From the NCBI GenBank assembly GCA_002917075.1, contig NTMA01000014.1:186001-250000 (forward strand): DNA of 64,000 nt, given 5' to 3'. A program made the position numbers and the translations under genes. The stretch is from Hawksworthiomyces lignivorus. Lineage: Eukaryota > Ascomycota > Sordariomycetes > Ophiostomatales > Ophiostomataceae. Shown piece after piece: positions 23,077 through 34,628 of this stretch. Under the pieces are notes generated by a model, which worked only from the letters and a program-made list of their open reading frames with translations, was not told the DNA's origin and did not search any database. Position 1 is the first letter of the stretch, and every line of letters starts with the position of its first letter.

Positions 23077-24769
23077 TTGTATCTCCTGCGGGACTCAGGG
23101 CTCACACAGATGCTGCTCTTCATGCAAAGCCAGCTTTTTGCGAAGCACAGCTGTTCATTTTGCTTCTTTATCTGGTCCATTTTTTATTTATTTATGTCGC
23201 CGCTTTCTCCCAGAGCCTCTTTTTTTCAGCTAGGCGCCCAGCCGCCCCTGTCTTCTGGTGCTCAGCTGAACCTGGCGCGAACGAACATAATTATTGGCCA
23301 GTTGAGTCATTATTATTCCGTATGATGAGGTTGCATTTCTTTAGCCAGCGGTGGCCAGGGGTGTAGGCGACAGGAGGGCCAGGCCAATTAACGATGCCGC
23401 TCCAAGCCTTACAAGAGGGGAGCAGAGAGACGAAATGCACGACAAATAGCCTGGCCCACCCAGAAAGTGCTTTCACAGACCTTCCACAGCTCAGTATTTA
23501 TCCGCTCCAGCTATGGAGTAAGCCAACAATGGCTGGCCTTTTCATGTAGCTGTTGAAATTGCACTACTGATAAACCAGCCGCTCGCATAGCTATTAGCCT
23601 GCTGACCGTAAAGTTGCTAAAGAGAGAACAAGCCTGCCATTGCTCAAGAATGTCTGCCATTTGTGGCGGCAGTCTTGATTTTCCTGTTTCTTCACTCCCT
23701 TTATACTGTATGTTCAAAGCGATCACGTCATAGCTATTGGTGCTGTGATGAGCAACTATTAGGAATATTTCACCCAAACCGCTAACAATGGAGGACGAGC
23801 TGCTGCCAAATGTTTTCATGGGTCCGGCTGTAGCCATGTCCCCTCTTAAGCCACCGCTTCCTCGTACTTCAGGGAAATTTACATATGATTTGAAATGGCG
23901 CCTGGTAATTCGCTAGCTGCATCCTATTTTGAAACATTCCAATACGCAGTTCATCGGAACAACATGTTCCACTGTTCGAGTTTCGTGACCTCAACATTGT
24001 GTACATGAGTTAGATGCGCTGTGAGCGTGCTGGGAGCTCGGTATTAGTGGCTGCAGTAGGAAGTCAGTGTCTTTCATCTGTCTTCACTACGTATCTCCCC
24101 CGTAATTTGACTGTGGTAGCACTGCTTTCAGAGATTTGTCTGGATTTTTCGGATCCATGCCATTGTCAGCTTTTTGGGCTGTCACGTCGTTGATTTCAGT
24201 AAGTGGTTGAGCTCAAGCCAGTTCGGCGTCCACAGCGCCAACCATATGTAAGGCTTAGAGACAAAACATCAAGCACCTTACATAACACTAAGCACGTGCC
24301 ACACCGACCACCGCCGAGCGAAAGCGGGGCCACCGTCCCACAATTTTCTATTTTTCTTTTCTTTTTTCATTAAATTATTCTATACCGCCTTTTGATTTTC
24401 CTCCTTTTGGCTGGACCGGCGCACTAAAAATCGCCGGCAGAAAAAAAAAAGAGGCTGCTAGCCAACGGATTTCTGCCCGCTATCGAGTGATCTGACCAAC
24501 AAAAAAATTTCCCCAGGCCGCCAAGGGAAAATCACAAACGACCTCTCTTTCGCACTGCCTTGCTCAAGTCTCATTCGCTCTGGGAGACTGGCTGCCGACT
24601 TTCCCTCAACTTCCGACAGTCCTAATCGACGACGGAAAGTACATCGAGCGGTAGTCTGCAAAGATATGGGAATCGCTGTTGTGGGCTTGATGTGTTGAAG
24701 GAAAAGAAAAAAAAAATAATAGCGAAAGAAGCCAGCATATAAAGAGAGATACATAAAAACTGGAAAGCG
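23077..24769. other. Divergent intergenic region
   Basis: 1.7 kb between the divergent DUF6601-like and RRP14 genes. It is mixed sequence with T-rich and A-rich runs near 24,350 and 24,700 and no credible gene. A TATAAA at 24738-24743 sits just before the RRP14 start. Confidence 0.55.
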
Positions 24770-26980
24770 ATGACAGACGCATTGTTTCAGGTTCGTTAGA
24801 CCCCGCCTGTGAGGAGGAGGAGAAGAAGAAGAAGAGCCTTTGCTAGACGAAGCTGCAAACAGAAATAATGGAGAAGATGAACTGACACTGTCCTTCTAGG
24901 ATCGTCTGCAAGGAGAGACTGGGGTATTTAGCGGCCTCTTGTCGCTGCTCCCCGCCAAGCTCTACTATGGAAACGGGGATGAACCAAGTGTAGGCATTTG
25001 CTCTGCGGGCCGAAGATGGTGCAGATTGACAGAAAGGGAGATCGATGCTGACCCGTACTTGCTCAGGAACAATGGCGTCGGAAGAAGCAGACCAAGGCCG
25101 AGAAGAAGGCCGCTCGCCTGGCCAACCTCGATCCCGAGAACAAGCTGAACAAGAGCGTCAACGAGCTCATTGAGGAGCAGACTCCCCGCAACAAGCGGAA
25201 GCTGGGACAGATGGACAAGTATGAGAGCGACGAAGAAGAAGACGAGGAGGACGGCGACGAGGACCAGAACGATGCCGAGAATGTCCAGGCGGGCTCAGAC
25301 GATGATGCCGACAGTATCGATGGCATTGTCAAGGAGAAGCCTGGAGAAGGGCTGAGAAAGGCCAAAAAGAGCAAGGAGGCGCAGACACAAGCACAGGCGG
25401 ATGCACCTGAGCCAGCCAGCAAAAAGCCGAAGCTGTCAGAAGAGAAAGCCCAAGAGTCCGCGCGGAAAGAGAAGGAAGAAAACGACGAAGATGAAGAGGA
25501 CGAGGGCATTCCTCTCGAAGCCGCCAACCTGTCGCAGAAGCAGCAGAAGAAGTTGTTGAAGAAGCAGGCCAAGGCAGAGAAGCGCGCTGAGAAGCGGAAA
25601 GAAAAGAAGGCCGAGAAGAAGCAAGAAGCGGGCGATGAGGAGGAGAAGGAGGAAGAAGAGGAAGAAAAGAAAGAGAGCAAGCCGCCGAAGGCTGCTGCGG
25701 AAGTGACGATGAAGGCAAAGAAGGAAGCACCTTCCCAAACAGAAATGGAAGTCGACAACAACAGCGACGAGGAAGGCGCTGACGACAATGAGGAAGAGGT
25801 TGACGATGATGACGATGAAGAAGCCGACTCAGACGATCATAAAGAGAGGCTGGATGCTGCCGTCGACTTCTCGGCCCTGCTCATGGAGGAAGATGCGCCA
25901 TCGTCCCCCGCCTCCTCCGCCGTCTCTCCCACCTTTGACAGCCCGCTCTCTCCCTCGGAGCACAAGGAGTCCGCTAGCACCACCACGTCGGTATCGTCCA
26001 CCACATCTGCCGGTGCTGCTTCTGCGACAGCGGCTGGCGCCGGCAAGGGCAAGAAGGTGACGGTGCCGGCGGACACGTCGGCACTGCGGGCGCGGCTGGC
26101 AGCCAAGATCGAGACGCTGCGGGCGGCGCGCAAGGCGGACGTGGAGCGGCGGGACGGCAGCGGCAACGTGATCCGCACGCGGCAGCAGCTGATCGAGGCG
26201 CGGCGCCAGAAGCAGGCCGAGCGCAAGGAGCACAAGAAGGCGCTGCGGCGCGCCGCGCGCCTCGAGGAGGAGCGCCAGCGCGAGGAGGCCGTGGCCTCGG
26301 CGCGCGGGTCGCCGCTGGTGCGCATCGACGGCGGCGGCAGCGGCGGCGGCAGCCCCGCGCCCGCCGCGCCCATCGAGACCAACTTTGCCTTTGGCCGTGT
26401 CGCCTTTAGCGACGGCGCCCAGATGGCGCACGACCTGTCGTACGTCAAGGGGGGCAGCGGCGACGACGGCGGCCGGCCCAAGAAGAAGGGCCCCGCCGCG
26501 TCTGACGTCAAGGGCCAGCTGGCCCGCCTCGAGGCCCAGAAGCGCCGCCTGGCCGCCATGGACGACGCCACCCGCCGCGACGTCGAGGAAAAAGAGCGCT
26601 GGCTGGCCGCCCGCAAGCGTGCTGAGGGCGTAGGCCGCGGCGACGGCGGCGGGCTGACGGCAGCCGCGGCCGCTGCCGGCGCCATTGCCACCGGCGGCGG
26701 CGCCGCCACCGAGCAGATACTCAAAAAGGCCATCAAGCGCAAGGAGAAAGCTAAGAAGAAGAGCGAGCGCGAGTGGACCGAGCGCAAGCAGGGCGTCGCC
26801 AAGGCCCAGCAGGAGCGCCAGAAGAAGCGCGAGGACAACCTGCGCCGCCGCCGCGAGGACAAGATGCTGCACCGCGCCGGCCTGGCCAAGAAGGCCAAGA
26901 AGGGCGCGGCCGCCGGCGCCGGCGGTAAGGGCAAGGGCCGGCCGGGCTTCGAGGGCACCTTTGGCGGGCGGAGAAAGTGA
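24770..26980 (+). CDS. RRP14: Ribosome-biogenesis protein RRP14/SURF6
   Basis: The CDS is join(24770..24790, 24900..24989, 25067..26980), 674 aa. Exon 1 is 21 nt (MTDALFQ). Intron 1 is GTTCGT...CTTCTAG; intron 2 is GTAGGC...TTGCTCAG. Splicing joins the N-terminal RRP14 signature (GLLSLLPAKLYYG) to EQWRRKKQTKAEKKAA in frame. A long acidic and Lys-rich middle (about 80-290) separates this from the C-terminal SURF6 domain. That domain shows FAFGRVAFSDG, the HDLSYVKG stretch, a Lys/Arg-rich coiled coil with EREWTERKQGVAKAQQERQK, and the closing GRPGFEGTFGGRRK. RRP14 is nucleolar and acts in small- and large-subunit rRNA processing. Starting at the internal ATG 25211 would lose the conserved N-terminal domain, so that start is rejected. 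The Ala/Gly-rich insert near residues 570-590 is lineage-specific. Confidence 0.9.
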
Positions 26981-27801
26981 GAGAGGGGTGGATGTGGTCT
27001 AGTGTTGACGTGTGCTTTAATCTTTTTTTCTCCTGCTTTTCTCTGCTCGGCATTTATTGCCATGCCTGGATGCATTTTCTCCGGAGTTCTTGTGGTATAC
27101 ACATGCGGTTTTCACGTGGCATAGTTCAAAATATAGGAGACGTTTCGATGTTGCTTAACGACGTGCAAATTTGTGTGGCTTCTCGCCTTGACCATCAGAC
27201 CAAAAATAATGAAGATGCCGAACGTAGATTGTAGATAATATCGAAACAAGACACTTTGAGGCAAAGCAAAATTGGCTGGATGAGTATAATTGAAACAAAT
27301 AAAGAACAAGAATGAGATAATAAAAAAAAGAAGATAAAACGCCCATTATCCGTTTGTGACGAGTTTTGTTTTCTTTTCCCTTTCCAAAAAAACTAGAAAA
27401 TGAGAAAGCCAAATAACACAAGCATGGAGAAAGATCCTTTTCCCGCCCTCCCAAAAAAGGTCGCTTTCTTCTGATTTTGGAATCAGCCAGATCATTACCC
27501 CTACGATCCCTACCAGTCCTCAGGTCAACCCGACATGTGCCGCCTTGGTCAGGCTCATGGCGCTGTCATAGCTACTTCGGCTGCAACCAATCCAAACGAA
27601 TAGAGAGAAGCGCGAATGTGCTCGTCAAAGGAGTTCTATGGCGTTGTGTAGCTTTACTCTGGGTATGTTCGTCACATATCGTCTCTCCGTATCGGGTGAA
27701 TTTCGCCACTTCGTACATTCCATCGCGAGTGTGGGCTCTCCTCCAAGTCAACGGTCCGGTTTCCTAAAGCTGTGAGCCGGCAAGCATGTGATGCAATGCG
27801 C
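26981..27801. other. Convergent spacer between RRP14 and VPS74
   Basis: About 820 bp of AT-rich 3'-flanking sequence. I see no gene, RNA or repeat in it. Confidence 0.55.
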
Positions 27802-29057
27802 CTACAGAATTGAGTCGAGCCGAGTGAACACGTTCAGGCAGGCAGCCACCACTTCGAGCTGCAGCTCACGGTCCTTAGCCTTGCTGACTTCCTGCAAATT
27901 AAAAAAAAATGATACCGGTTAGACAGGAGACACACGTCATAGATACAGGGGGACGATCGAGATTAGTGCGATGCTTACCTCGGCGATGACTTGTGGCAGG
28001 TTGGCGCCGATGCCGTTACTTGTGGCCTTGCGGGTGAACGGCCACTGGCTGTACTCGGCGAGAAGCTCGTCGGTCTGGGCGAAGGCGCGCTCGCGGGCCT
28101 CGTGGCCCAGCGTGCTCAGTGCGTTCTCGAGGACGTTGGCGGCGTAGGCGGCGCACACCATGGCAATGGTGCGCAGGTAGCGGAACTCGAGGTTCTCGGG
28201 GAGGAACTGGGATGACGGCAGCACGATGGTGCGCTGGGTCAGGACGTTGCGGACGCGGCGGCGGATCTCTTCCTTGGCGCCGCCGTCGGCCACGGGATGG
28301 GTGGCCATGTCGAAGAGGAGGAAGTTGCGCTTCTCGGTGCGCAAGATGCCCTTGTCGACCAGACCCTTGGCCAGGCGCTCGCGCACCTGCTTGAGCTGGT
28401 AGCCGATCTTCATCAGGTTCCAGGTCTCGCCGCTCATCAGGTCGATCCACGTGCTGACGCTCATCTTTTCGCTAGCCTTCATCATCTTCAAGGACTCGTC
28501 CAGAAGCACCTCGCCGGTCAGCGTGTCATCGATGACCTCGATGATGCGGTCGGCTAGGGGGAAGCGGCGGCGGGCCGGGTCTTTCTGCATGCTGATGCGG
28601 CCGCGGAAGGCCAGCTCGATAACGATGCAGCCGCGCAGAGCATAGGAGATGTTGTCGTTCCAGAAGGACAGGTAGCCCTGGTACAGTTAGAGGGGCCATT
28701 GAAAAATGAGAAGACGGGAACGCATAGGGGATACATTGAAAAAGCAATGCGATGGGGACAAGCACGCACTTGTTTGTCTTTCAAGCCAAGTAACAGAACC
28801 TCTTCCATTAGGGTCAGCTTGGGTTGTTTGCTGCGCTCGACACTCTCGCTCAGATCGCGCGGATCAAAGGCGATCTTGTGGCCGTTGTCGCCGTGCTCGT
28901 AGCTCGTCTCGGGCGCACTGTCCTTGGAGCCGCTGCCCTCGGCCGCATCGGCACCATTTCCGTTTGCTGCTGCGCTCCCAGCTGCTGCTCCATTGCCGGC
29001 GCCGCCACCGCCGCCTCTTCGTCTGGTCAGACCCGACGTTGTGGTGGTTGCCGACAT
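27802..29057 (-). CDS. VPS74: Golgi phosphoprotein 3 homologue (VPS74)
   Basis: The CDS on the minus strand is 29057..28770, 28677..27979, 27891..27802, 358 aa. Both introns are in phase 0 and rejoin conserved sequence: LLLGLKDKQ/GYLSFWND and QVIAE/EVSKAKD. The first about 75 residues are Gly/Ala/Asn-rich and disordered. The GPP34 domain fills the rest: KLTLMEEVLLLGLKDKQGYL, the NDNISYALRGCIVIELAFRG block, and GETWNLMKIGYQLKQVRERL. It continues with LVDKGILRTEKRNFLLFDM and ends NVFTRLDSIL. VPS74 binds PI4P at the Golgi and packages glycosyltransferases into COPI vesicles, which sets protein glycosylation. The conserved Trp and Arg of the PI4P pocket region (SFWN...ALRG) are present. The call is firm. 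Confidence 0.95.
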
Positions 29058-30521
29058 ATTGGGAGGTTGTGGGGGTGGCTGTCGGGGGATGCTGGATGCT
29101 GTGGAATTGGATTGTTGTTTCTGCTCGCGAGGTTTGGTGGCCGAACCAGGTTCGGGGTTGGAGAGGGCGATAGTCGGAGAACGCGCGTTTTCGAGGGACA
29201 CCAGAGAGAGCACGGCAGATAGTAGGGAAAAAGGGGCTTAATACTTGAGGAAGAGAAAACGCCAAATAGAGCAAAAAAAAAAGTGGACTGCCTTGGCGCT
29301 GAGCTCCCTGCAGTCAATATGGAGGCGCAAAGTAGAATTGAAATCAGGGCGTCAAGGCAGAGGGGAATAGAGAATACGAAGGTGTCATCTGTGAAAGGCC
29401 AAAAGAGGGTATGGCCATAAAAGAGAAAAACATAAAAGAGTGCGAAGAGCACACGAGTCGCCTTCTAAAGGGGGGGACCCAAAGGTGGAATTCAATTTGC
29501 TCGAATTGGAGAGACAATTCTTGTCCCTTGCTCAGTGCTGTTGGCTGGAAATGGAGCCCGAAATGTACCAATATTTGAGGCACGTGACTTATACTGGAGC
29601 CTAGGCTGATTAGGGGAAGAAGAGGGGCGATACGAGAGGGTGAGAACAGCGACGGTCCAGAGCTGATGGACGACCCTTGGCAAACCAGTTCGGATAGGCG
29701 AAATGAAGGAAAGACAGGTTTGTTCTCAATTCAGAACATTGGCTTCTGGTTGTGCTTTGTGCTTGCGTTGGAGATGTCGACGGAGATCAGAAAGCGAGTT
29801 TGTGGCGAGGCCTTGTGGGCAGCAGCTATTATTAGAGTGCAATTAAAGAGCACAAACGAGGGAAGAGAAGGAATGAAAATGAAATACGAACGGCGAGGCA
29901 GAGGCCAAGAGATAAGAGATAGACGTGACTTGGCTTTGAGATGCAAAAAGAATGGCTTGTGGGTGAATGGAAGATGATTGAAAACGGGACAAAGTTGTTG
30001 AAGCTGTTCAGAGCAAAAAAGAGAAAGAGACAACCAGCGAAAGACAATTGCATATACTCCGTAGAGATGATGATATAAACAATGCATACCCCTATATAAA
30101 CAGCACTGAATCTAATCAAACGGTGTATGTATCAAAGGCAACTAGCAAAGCAGGCAGGAACAAGTAGGGCGAACAGGAAAGCGCATTTATAGCATCTGCA
30201 GCTCTTTCCGTTCCTGCTTTGCAATTCGGGCTAGATCTCACGAGTGCAAAATACGTAAATATGCGATTTGCAATGAACCGCGAAAGTAGCACGAGGGCAA
30301 CGGCTCCGCCTAACTGTCTTGAGTATCTTTCGATCGTATATGCGCATATCGAACATCGCGTCTTCTGCTTCCGTTTATGCAGCCTCGCTTCTTTGTCTTT
30401 CTGTCTCTCTATCTATCTCTGTCTCTTCCTTGGAGCATTTTCCCTGACACGTGTGGCAGACCGCCAATATATTTTCTATTATGAATACAACCAGGGCGAA
30501 GCAAGCGCGGCAGGCTTATAC
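29058..30521. other. Promoter of VPS74 and spacer to the NLR relic
   Basis: 1.5 kb of mixed composition with no believable open frame on either strand. The first few hundred bases are the promoter and leader of VPS74 (minus). The rest becomes more AT-rich toward the pseudogene. Confidence 0.55.
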
Positions 30522-33500
30522 TCATGAACTTCGCATAGCTATGTAACCTAACAGCAGACTCCCTAATGTCATTCAAGAGCTCGTAATCGCAAATGCGCTC
30601 TGAATGTCTGCTTTCAATATAGACCAAGAAATGCCGAACACGATACTCGCTGTGATGATCAATACAACAACAATGAAGTAAATCGATCTCCAATGCCATC
30701 CCTGCTCGAAATATACACCCCACCCCAATACCGATTTGTCATGCGCCGCCGCAAGATGTCCGCACGTGCACTTGGGCAGCTGGTTGAATATTGTTCTCTG
30801 TTGTTTAGAAATGCACTGCGGATGCTTGAAATAATGGATCAAGTAGTTGTCTCCGAAGACGGGAACTTGCTTGGGAGCCTCTTCCGGTGCAGGTCGACAA
30901 TGATATTCGTTACCTGTGACACGGTCGCGAGTAGGTAGACAGATGCAGTCTGCTAGCTGGCAGGTGTTCGAGTGCAAATGGACTTGAACAAAACAGCTAA
31001 GATCGAGCTCGAACTGAGAATGCATCATTAGTCGAAAAATTCCTAGCGCATGTATCCCTTAAAATAGTGACTGTACTGTAGCGTAACTTACTCTGGTCAA
31101 AAGTAGCTTTGACACATGTTGCAGACTGAGCCAAGACATGATGCTTCGTTGTTTCCGGTACACTTCGTTCAAAAATATGATTAGATCTCTGTCTGTGCTC
31201 AAAAGCGGTATGCGTTCTTGGTGAAGCCTAGTTCCTGCCTCGCTACTATGGATACAGCAGAGAATATGGAATATGCTAAACTCGGAGGTTGCCGGGCTAC
31301 CAGCTGGGTGCGGGTCATTGCGAAGGGGAAGAGGAATATCGCCGTCAGAGCTGCCTCGGCGCATAGATCGGATTATTAATTTGATCTGGCTATACAAGGC
31401 TGAGAGGGATCTTGTGAGATTTCTAGTATTTTGGAGGCCAGATTCCGAATCAAGACCACTAGCAACTCGCAACTCGGCTTCTAAGTTTTGCAATGAGCCC
31501 GGTTCCAGCTCAGTGAAATCATCATAGAGACGAGCGCCGCATTTCTTTATTTTAGTTAGCAGAATCGAAACTCACGTAAGGAAGGCATCGCACATACACA
31601 TATCCATCTCACCCGGCACTTCCCGGGGGGAATGGGCGGTTCCCAGGAAGGAAATGGGAATAGTTCAAATAGATAGTCGATAAAATCGGGAAGAGAGGCT
31701 GAAAATGCTTTGGGAAAGGCAGACTTTGACGCAGGTTGTGAAATTTCGTTCTCGCTCGAAGGCGTGCTTGATATGTCTGCCGTCCGCTCGTCGATATACT
31801 TGAGCCGAGGGGAGACAAAATTTCTCAATCCTATTCTTAAGTTGCTCAAAGGGGGCCCCGAGCCTAAGGGCTATTTAACTTGGCCTAAAGCTGTCACAAT
31901 ATCCGCGTCGTCACTGGCTGGCTCAGAGAGAACATCGGACAGACGGTCAAGTTCTTTAGGTTCCCCCTTGTTGCCCACCCAGTCAGACTCAGATGTGTTC
32001 AAACTGCGATAGCTCTCGACATATTTGGTCAGCATTTCACGCCTCCCACTAGCCTCGTCCTCTGCCATCAGAATTGATAAGGATGAGTATGTCCGCGAGT
32101 CCGGCTCGAAGTGTTGGCGAACCTTCTCCGCAATGAGTGGCGCGCTGGACCTCACGAGCTTCGCGGCCCCCCGATACAGCCTGACCTCAGTGATTGCAAG
32201 AAGGTCTGTTGAGTAGTCTACCAGCATTCTTCGGAAGTTTCTCTCGAGTCTGTCACCGCCAATAGTAAGGTCTTTGATGGCAGCGGCGAATAAGGGATTG
32301 AGCTCCATATCAGCTAGGAAGAACGAAACCATCTCGTTCCCTGCAGCGCTCAATGTTTCCCATGACGTTTTGGATATTGTGGATTCGTCATCCAAAGCTG
32401 AGGAGAATATCGACGCAGCATTACCCGGGTTGGTGAACGAGGCTTGGTCAGAATCTCCAAACTTAGACTCCGAGGTGTTGTCGTCCGGTCTGGCGGTTTT
32501 CTCTTTGCCTTGTAATGCTTGCTCATATTTCATCTCAGCTTCATTGATCTGGCCCTTCTTCATATAGAGACGATACAAGTGATTATCCTCGGGATTCTCT
32601 GATTGTTTTGCTAAGATCGCCAAGAGCCCTTCCGGTAAGTCGCTTAATAGATCGTCTGGCGAGTTTACTAGAGTCTGAGTCGAAGATACCAGTTACACCT
32701 CCTCTGCTATAAAATTCGCCAAGCGATAATTTCCCTCTGCAGATTCTGATACCTTTTTATATACTTCTTCTCTGAAACCCTGCTCGTAGAGCTGTTTCTT
32801 CAAAATGGTCTCCAAGAATTCTCGAACAGTGCGTTCAATGTCTTTGCGCGTGTCTTCTTTGGTGATCGTGTATGTAGTGAACTCGGCTATCTCGGAACGA
32901 GTTTCATATGCCGGGCAGCTGCTGGAAGCTATGAGCAATTTTAGTCTGCTCGGATCCCTCATGCGAGCCTTGCACGCCTGAAGGCATTCAAAAAAGTCTT
33001 CCGCATGCTCTTCACATCGATCAATCCCAGTAACGATAAGCGTCAAGGGTCTGCTCATAACCGCCTCCGACACCACATCAGGCCATAGTGTCTTCAGGGT
33101 TTCGGAGTCCCATATATGTTTCGGATCTTTCATCCTGTAGTTCTTAATCACCATATACTTATCCATCAATCGCGGGTACGAAAGGAGGACTTGACAAAGC
33201 AAGAGCAAAAGAACTGTGTGTCTGGTGTGCTGTATTCGCGGGACAACTTCTAAGATAACATTGCGTCCGGCTTGGGCTTGCAGATTTGCAATGTGCTTTG
33301 TTAAGTAGGTTTTTCCGCTTCCTTGACTCCCCAGGATCCAGAGATTGTCCTCTCCGGAATGAGGATCCTGCCAACTCTTAAATTCACCCCTTTTTGTTAT
33401 CCAATCACAAGTGTCCTTGGTGTGCCTTATACGCTGAAGATTGGTTTGTAGACTTATGCGGACTGAATTTAAGACTTCTCGGCATGTTTCCCTGGAATCT

Positions 33501-34628
33501 GTGATGCTGTCAGCATTGTGTTTAGTTCAAAACCGGCGAAGGAAGTAACACACCGATGATTAGAGATGAATGCGTTTGGATGCGCTTAATGCAAAGCCAT
33601 ACTTTCTCAAAATCTCTGTGTTCTTGGCCATGTCGAGGGAATCTGCGAATCTCAGCATGATCCCGCGATATCTCACGAGTCTCCTCATTGTTCACATTCA
33701 TGATGGCATCGCCCCGTGTTGCGCGCTGGAAGTCGAGTTACTATTGCGGTAGAAACAAGCACCAGCAGATATTGGACAGAATTGGAACTCACCACCCCTG
33801 GTTTCGACGTATGCGATAGATCATAGCATAAAACAATGTTCATGTTCTCGATATCTCGAAAGCGTTGAGAGATCTCAGCAAGCACAGGGTCATTACGACG
33901 GATCTCACCGAAAAAATTGGATATCTCGGGCGAGCGGTTACCCTCCAACTTATCCGGCATGCCATAAGAGCTAGCGTTCACCTCGGTATAGGGCATTGAG
34001 AAGAAGATCTGGCTCACAATTATTGCAGTTAGGAATTGCAAGATTCAAGTTTGGGGTTGAGTAGAACTTACAATCCCCCATGTTGACTGAAGAATGTAGG
34101 AAGGCTCAAGATTGAAGTCCGCCCTATCTCGTGAATGCAAAAGCGTCTTGTTTATAGTAAATTAGATGTTAGGTACTTCAACGCTACCGCGTTCATGTTC
34201 TGTCTTACCTGCTTGATGATTTCTCCCCCTAAGTTATGTCCTACAAAAATGATAGGGCGATTTTCTTGATAGGTCTCTCTCCGCGCATTGACCAGCGCAT
34301 GAAGGAGATCTGTTCCTTTATCATAAATTGTAGCAAGGCCAGCCGTATCCTGAGATGTCCATTGGTATCCGTATGACATTACCCTCGCATTAGGTATTCG
34401 CTCCGGCAACAGATCAATGGGCCACACTGTTCCGTCATCTGTCTTCTATGTATTTAAATAATGACCATTGAAACCATGGACTAGGACGATGCTGTGAGCA
34501 TACCATGTTAGAGGTGTGTATTTTTCAAAGGGTGAGAGAACCACTTACTCAAGACCAGGGACAATGGCAGTTCCAACGGGAGGATACAGCTGTGACAGGC
34601 CGAGCCCTTCGGGCTCTATTTCTTCCAT
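30522..34628 (-). pseudogene. Broken SesB-type hydrolase/P-loop NTPase (NLR-like) gene
   Basis: Read on the minus strand from ATG 34628, this is a multi-exon gene of the fungal NLR-like class. An N-terminal alpha/beta hydrolase (LVHGFNGH, VMSYGYQWTSQDTAG, PIIFVGHNLGGEIIKQ, IFFSMPYTEVNASSYG) is followed by a P-loop NTPase with Walker A GSQGSGKT at about 33,320. Next come a helical region with a TPR-like unit (YMKKGQINEAEMKYEQALQ), the Cys/His-type tail module and a C-terminal TM segment (GWGVYFEQGWHWRS...). Introns with good signals remain, for example after IIKQ, STWGI and LLLTR. The frame is interrupted by TAG 34446-34448, TAA 32693-32695, TAG 31871-31873 and TGA 30573-30575, with open frame continuing in phase after each. 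TAA 33738-33740 is another unless a downstream acceptor is used. A likely 1-nt loss lies near 31,520. The usual nucleophile Ser of GHSLGG is Asn. It is not expected to make a full protein. Confidence 0.8.

Noticed and set aside
25211..26980. Start of RRP14 at ATG 25211
   Set aside because: It omits the conserved N-terminal GLLSLLPAKLYYG domain, which is recovered by two well-formed upstream introns.
25829..27102. Two long minus-strand frames (347 and 421 aa)
   Set aside because: Shadows of the GC-rich RRP14 coding sequence.
32600..32700. An intron that would remove TAA 32693-32695 from the NLR relic
   Set aside because: The only GT near it (GTGTAA) is a weak donor, and available acceptors give introns that are too short or break the frame, whereas simple read-through keeps phase.
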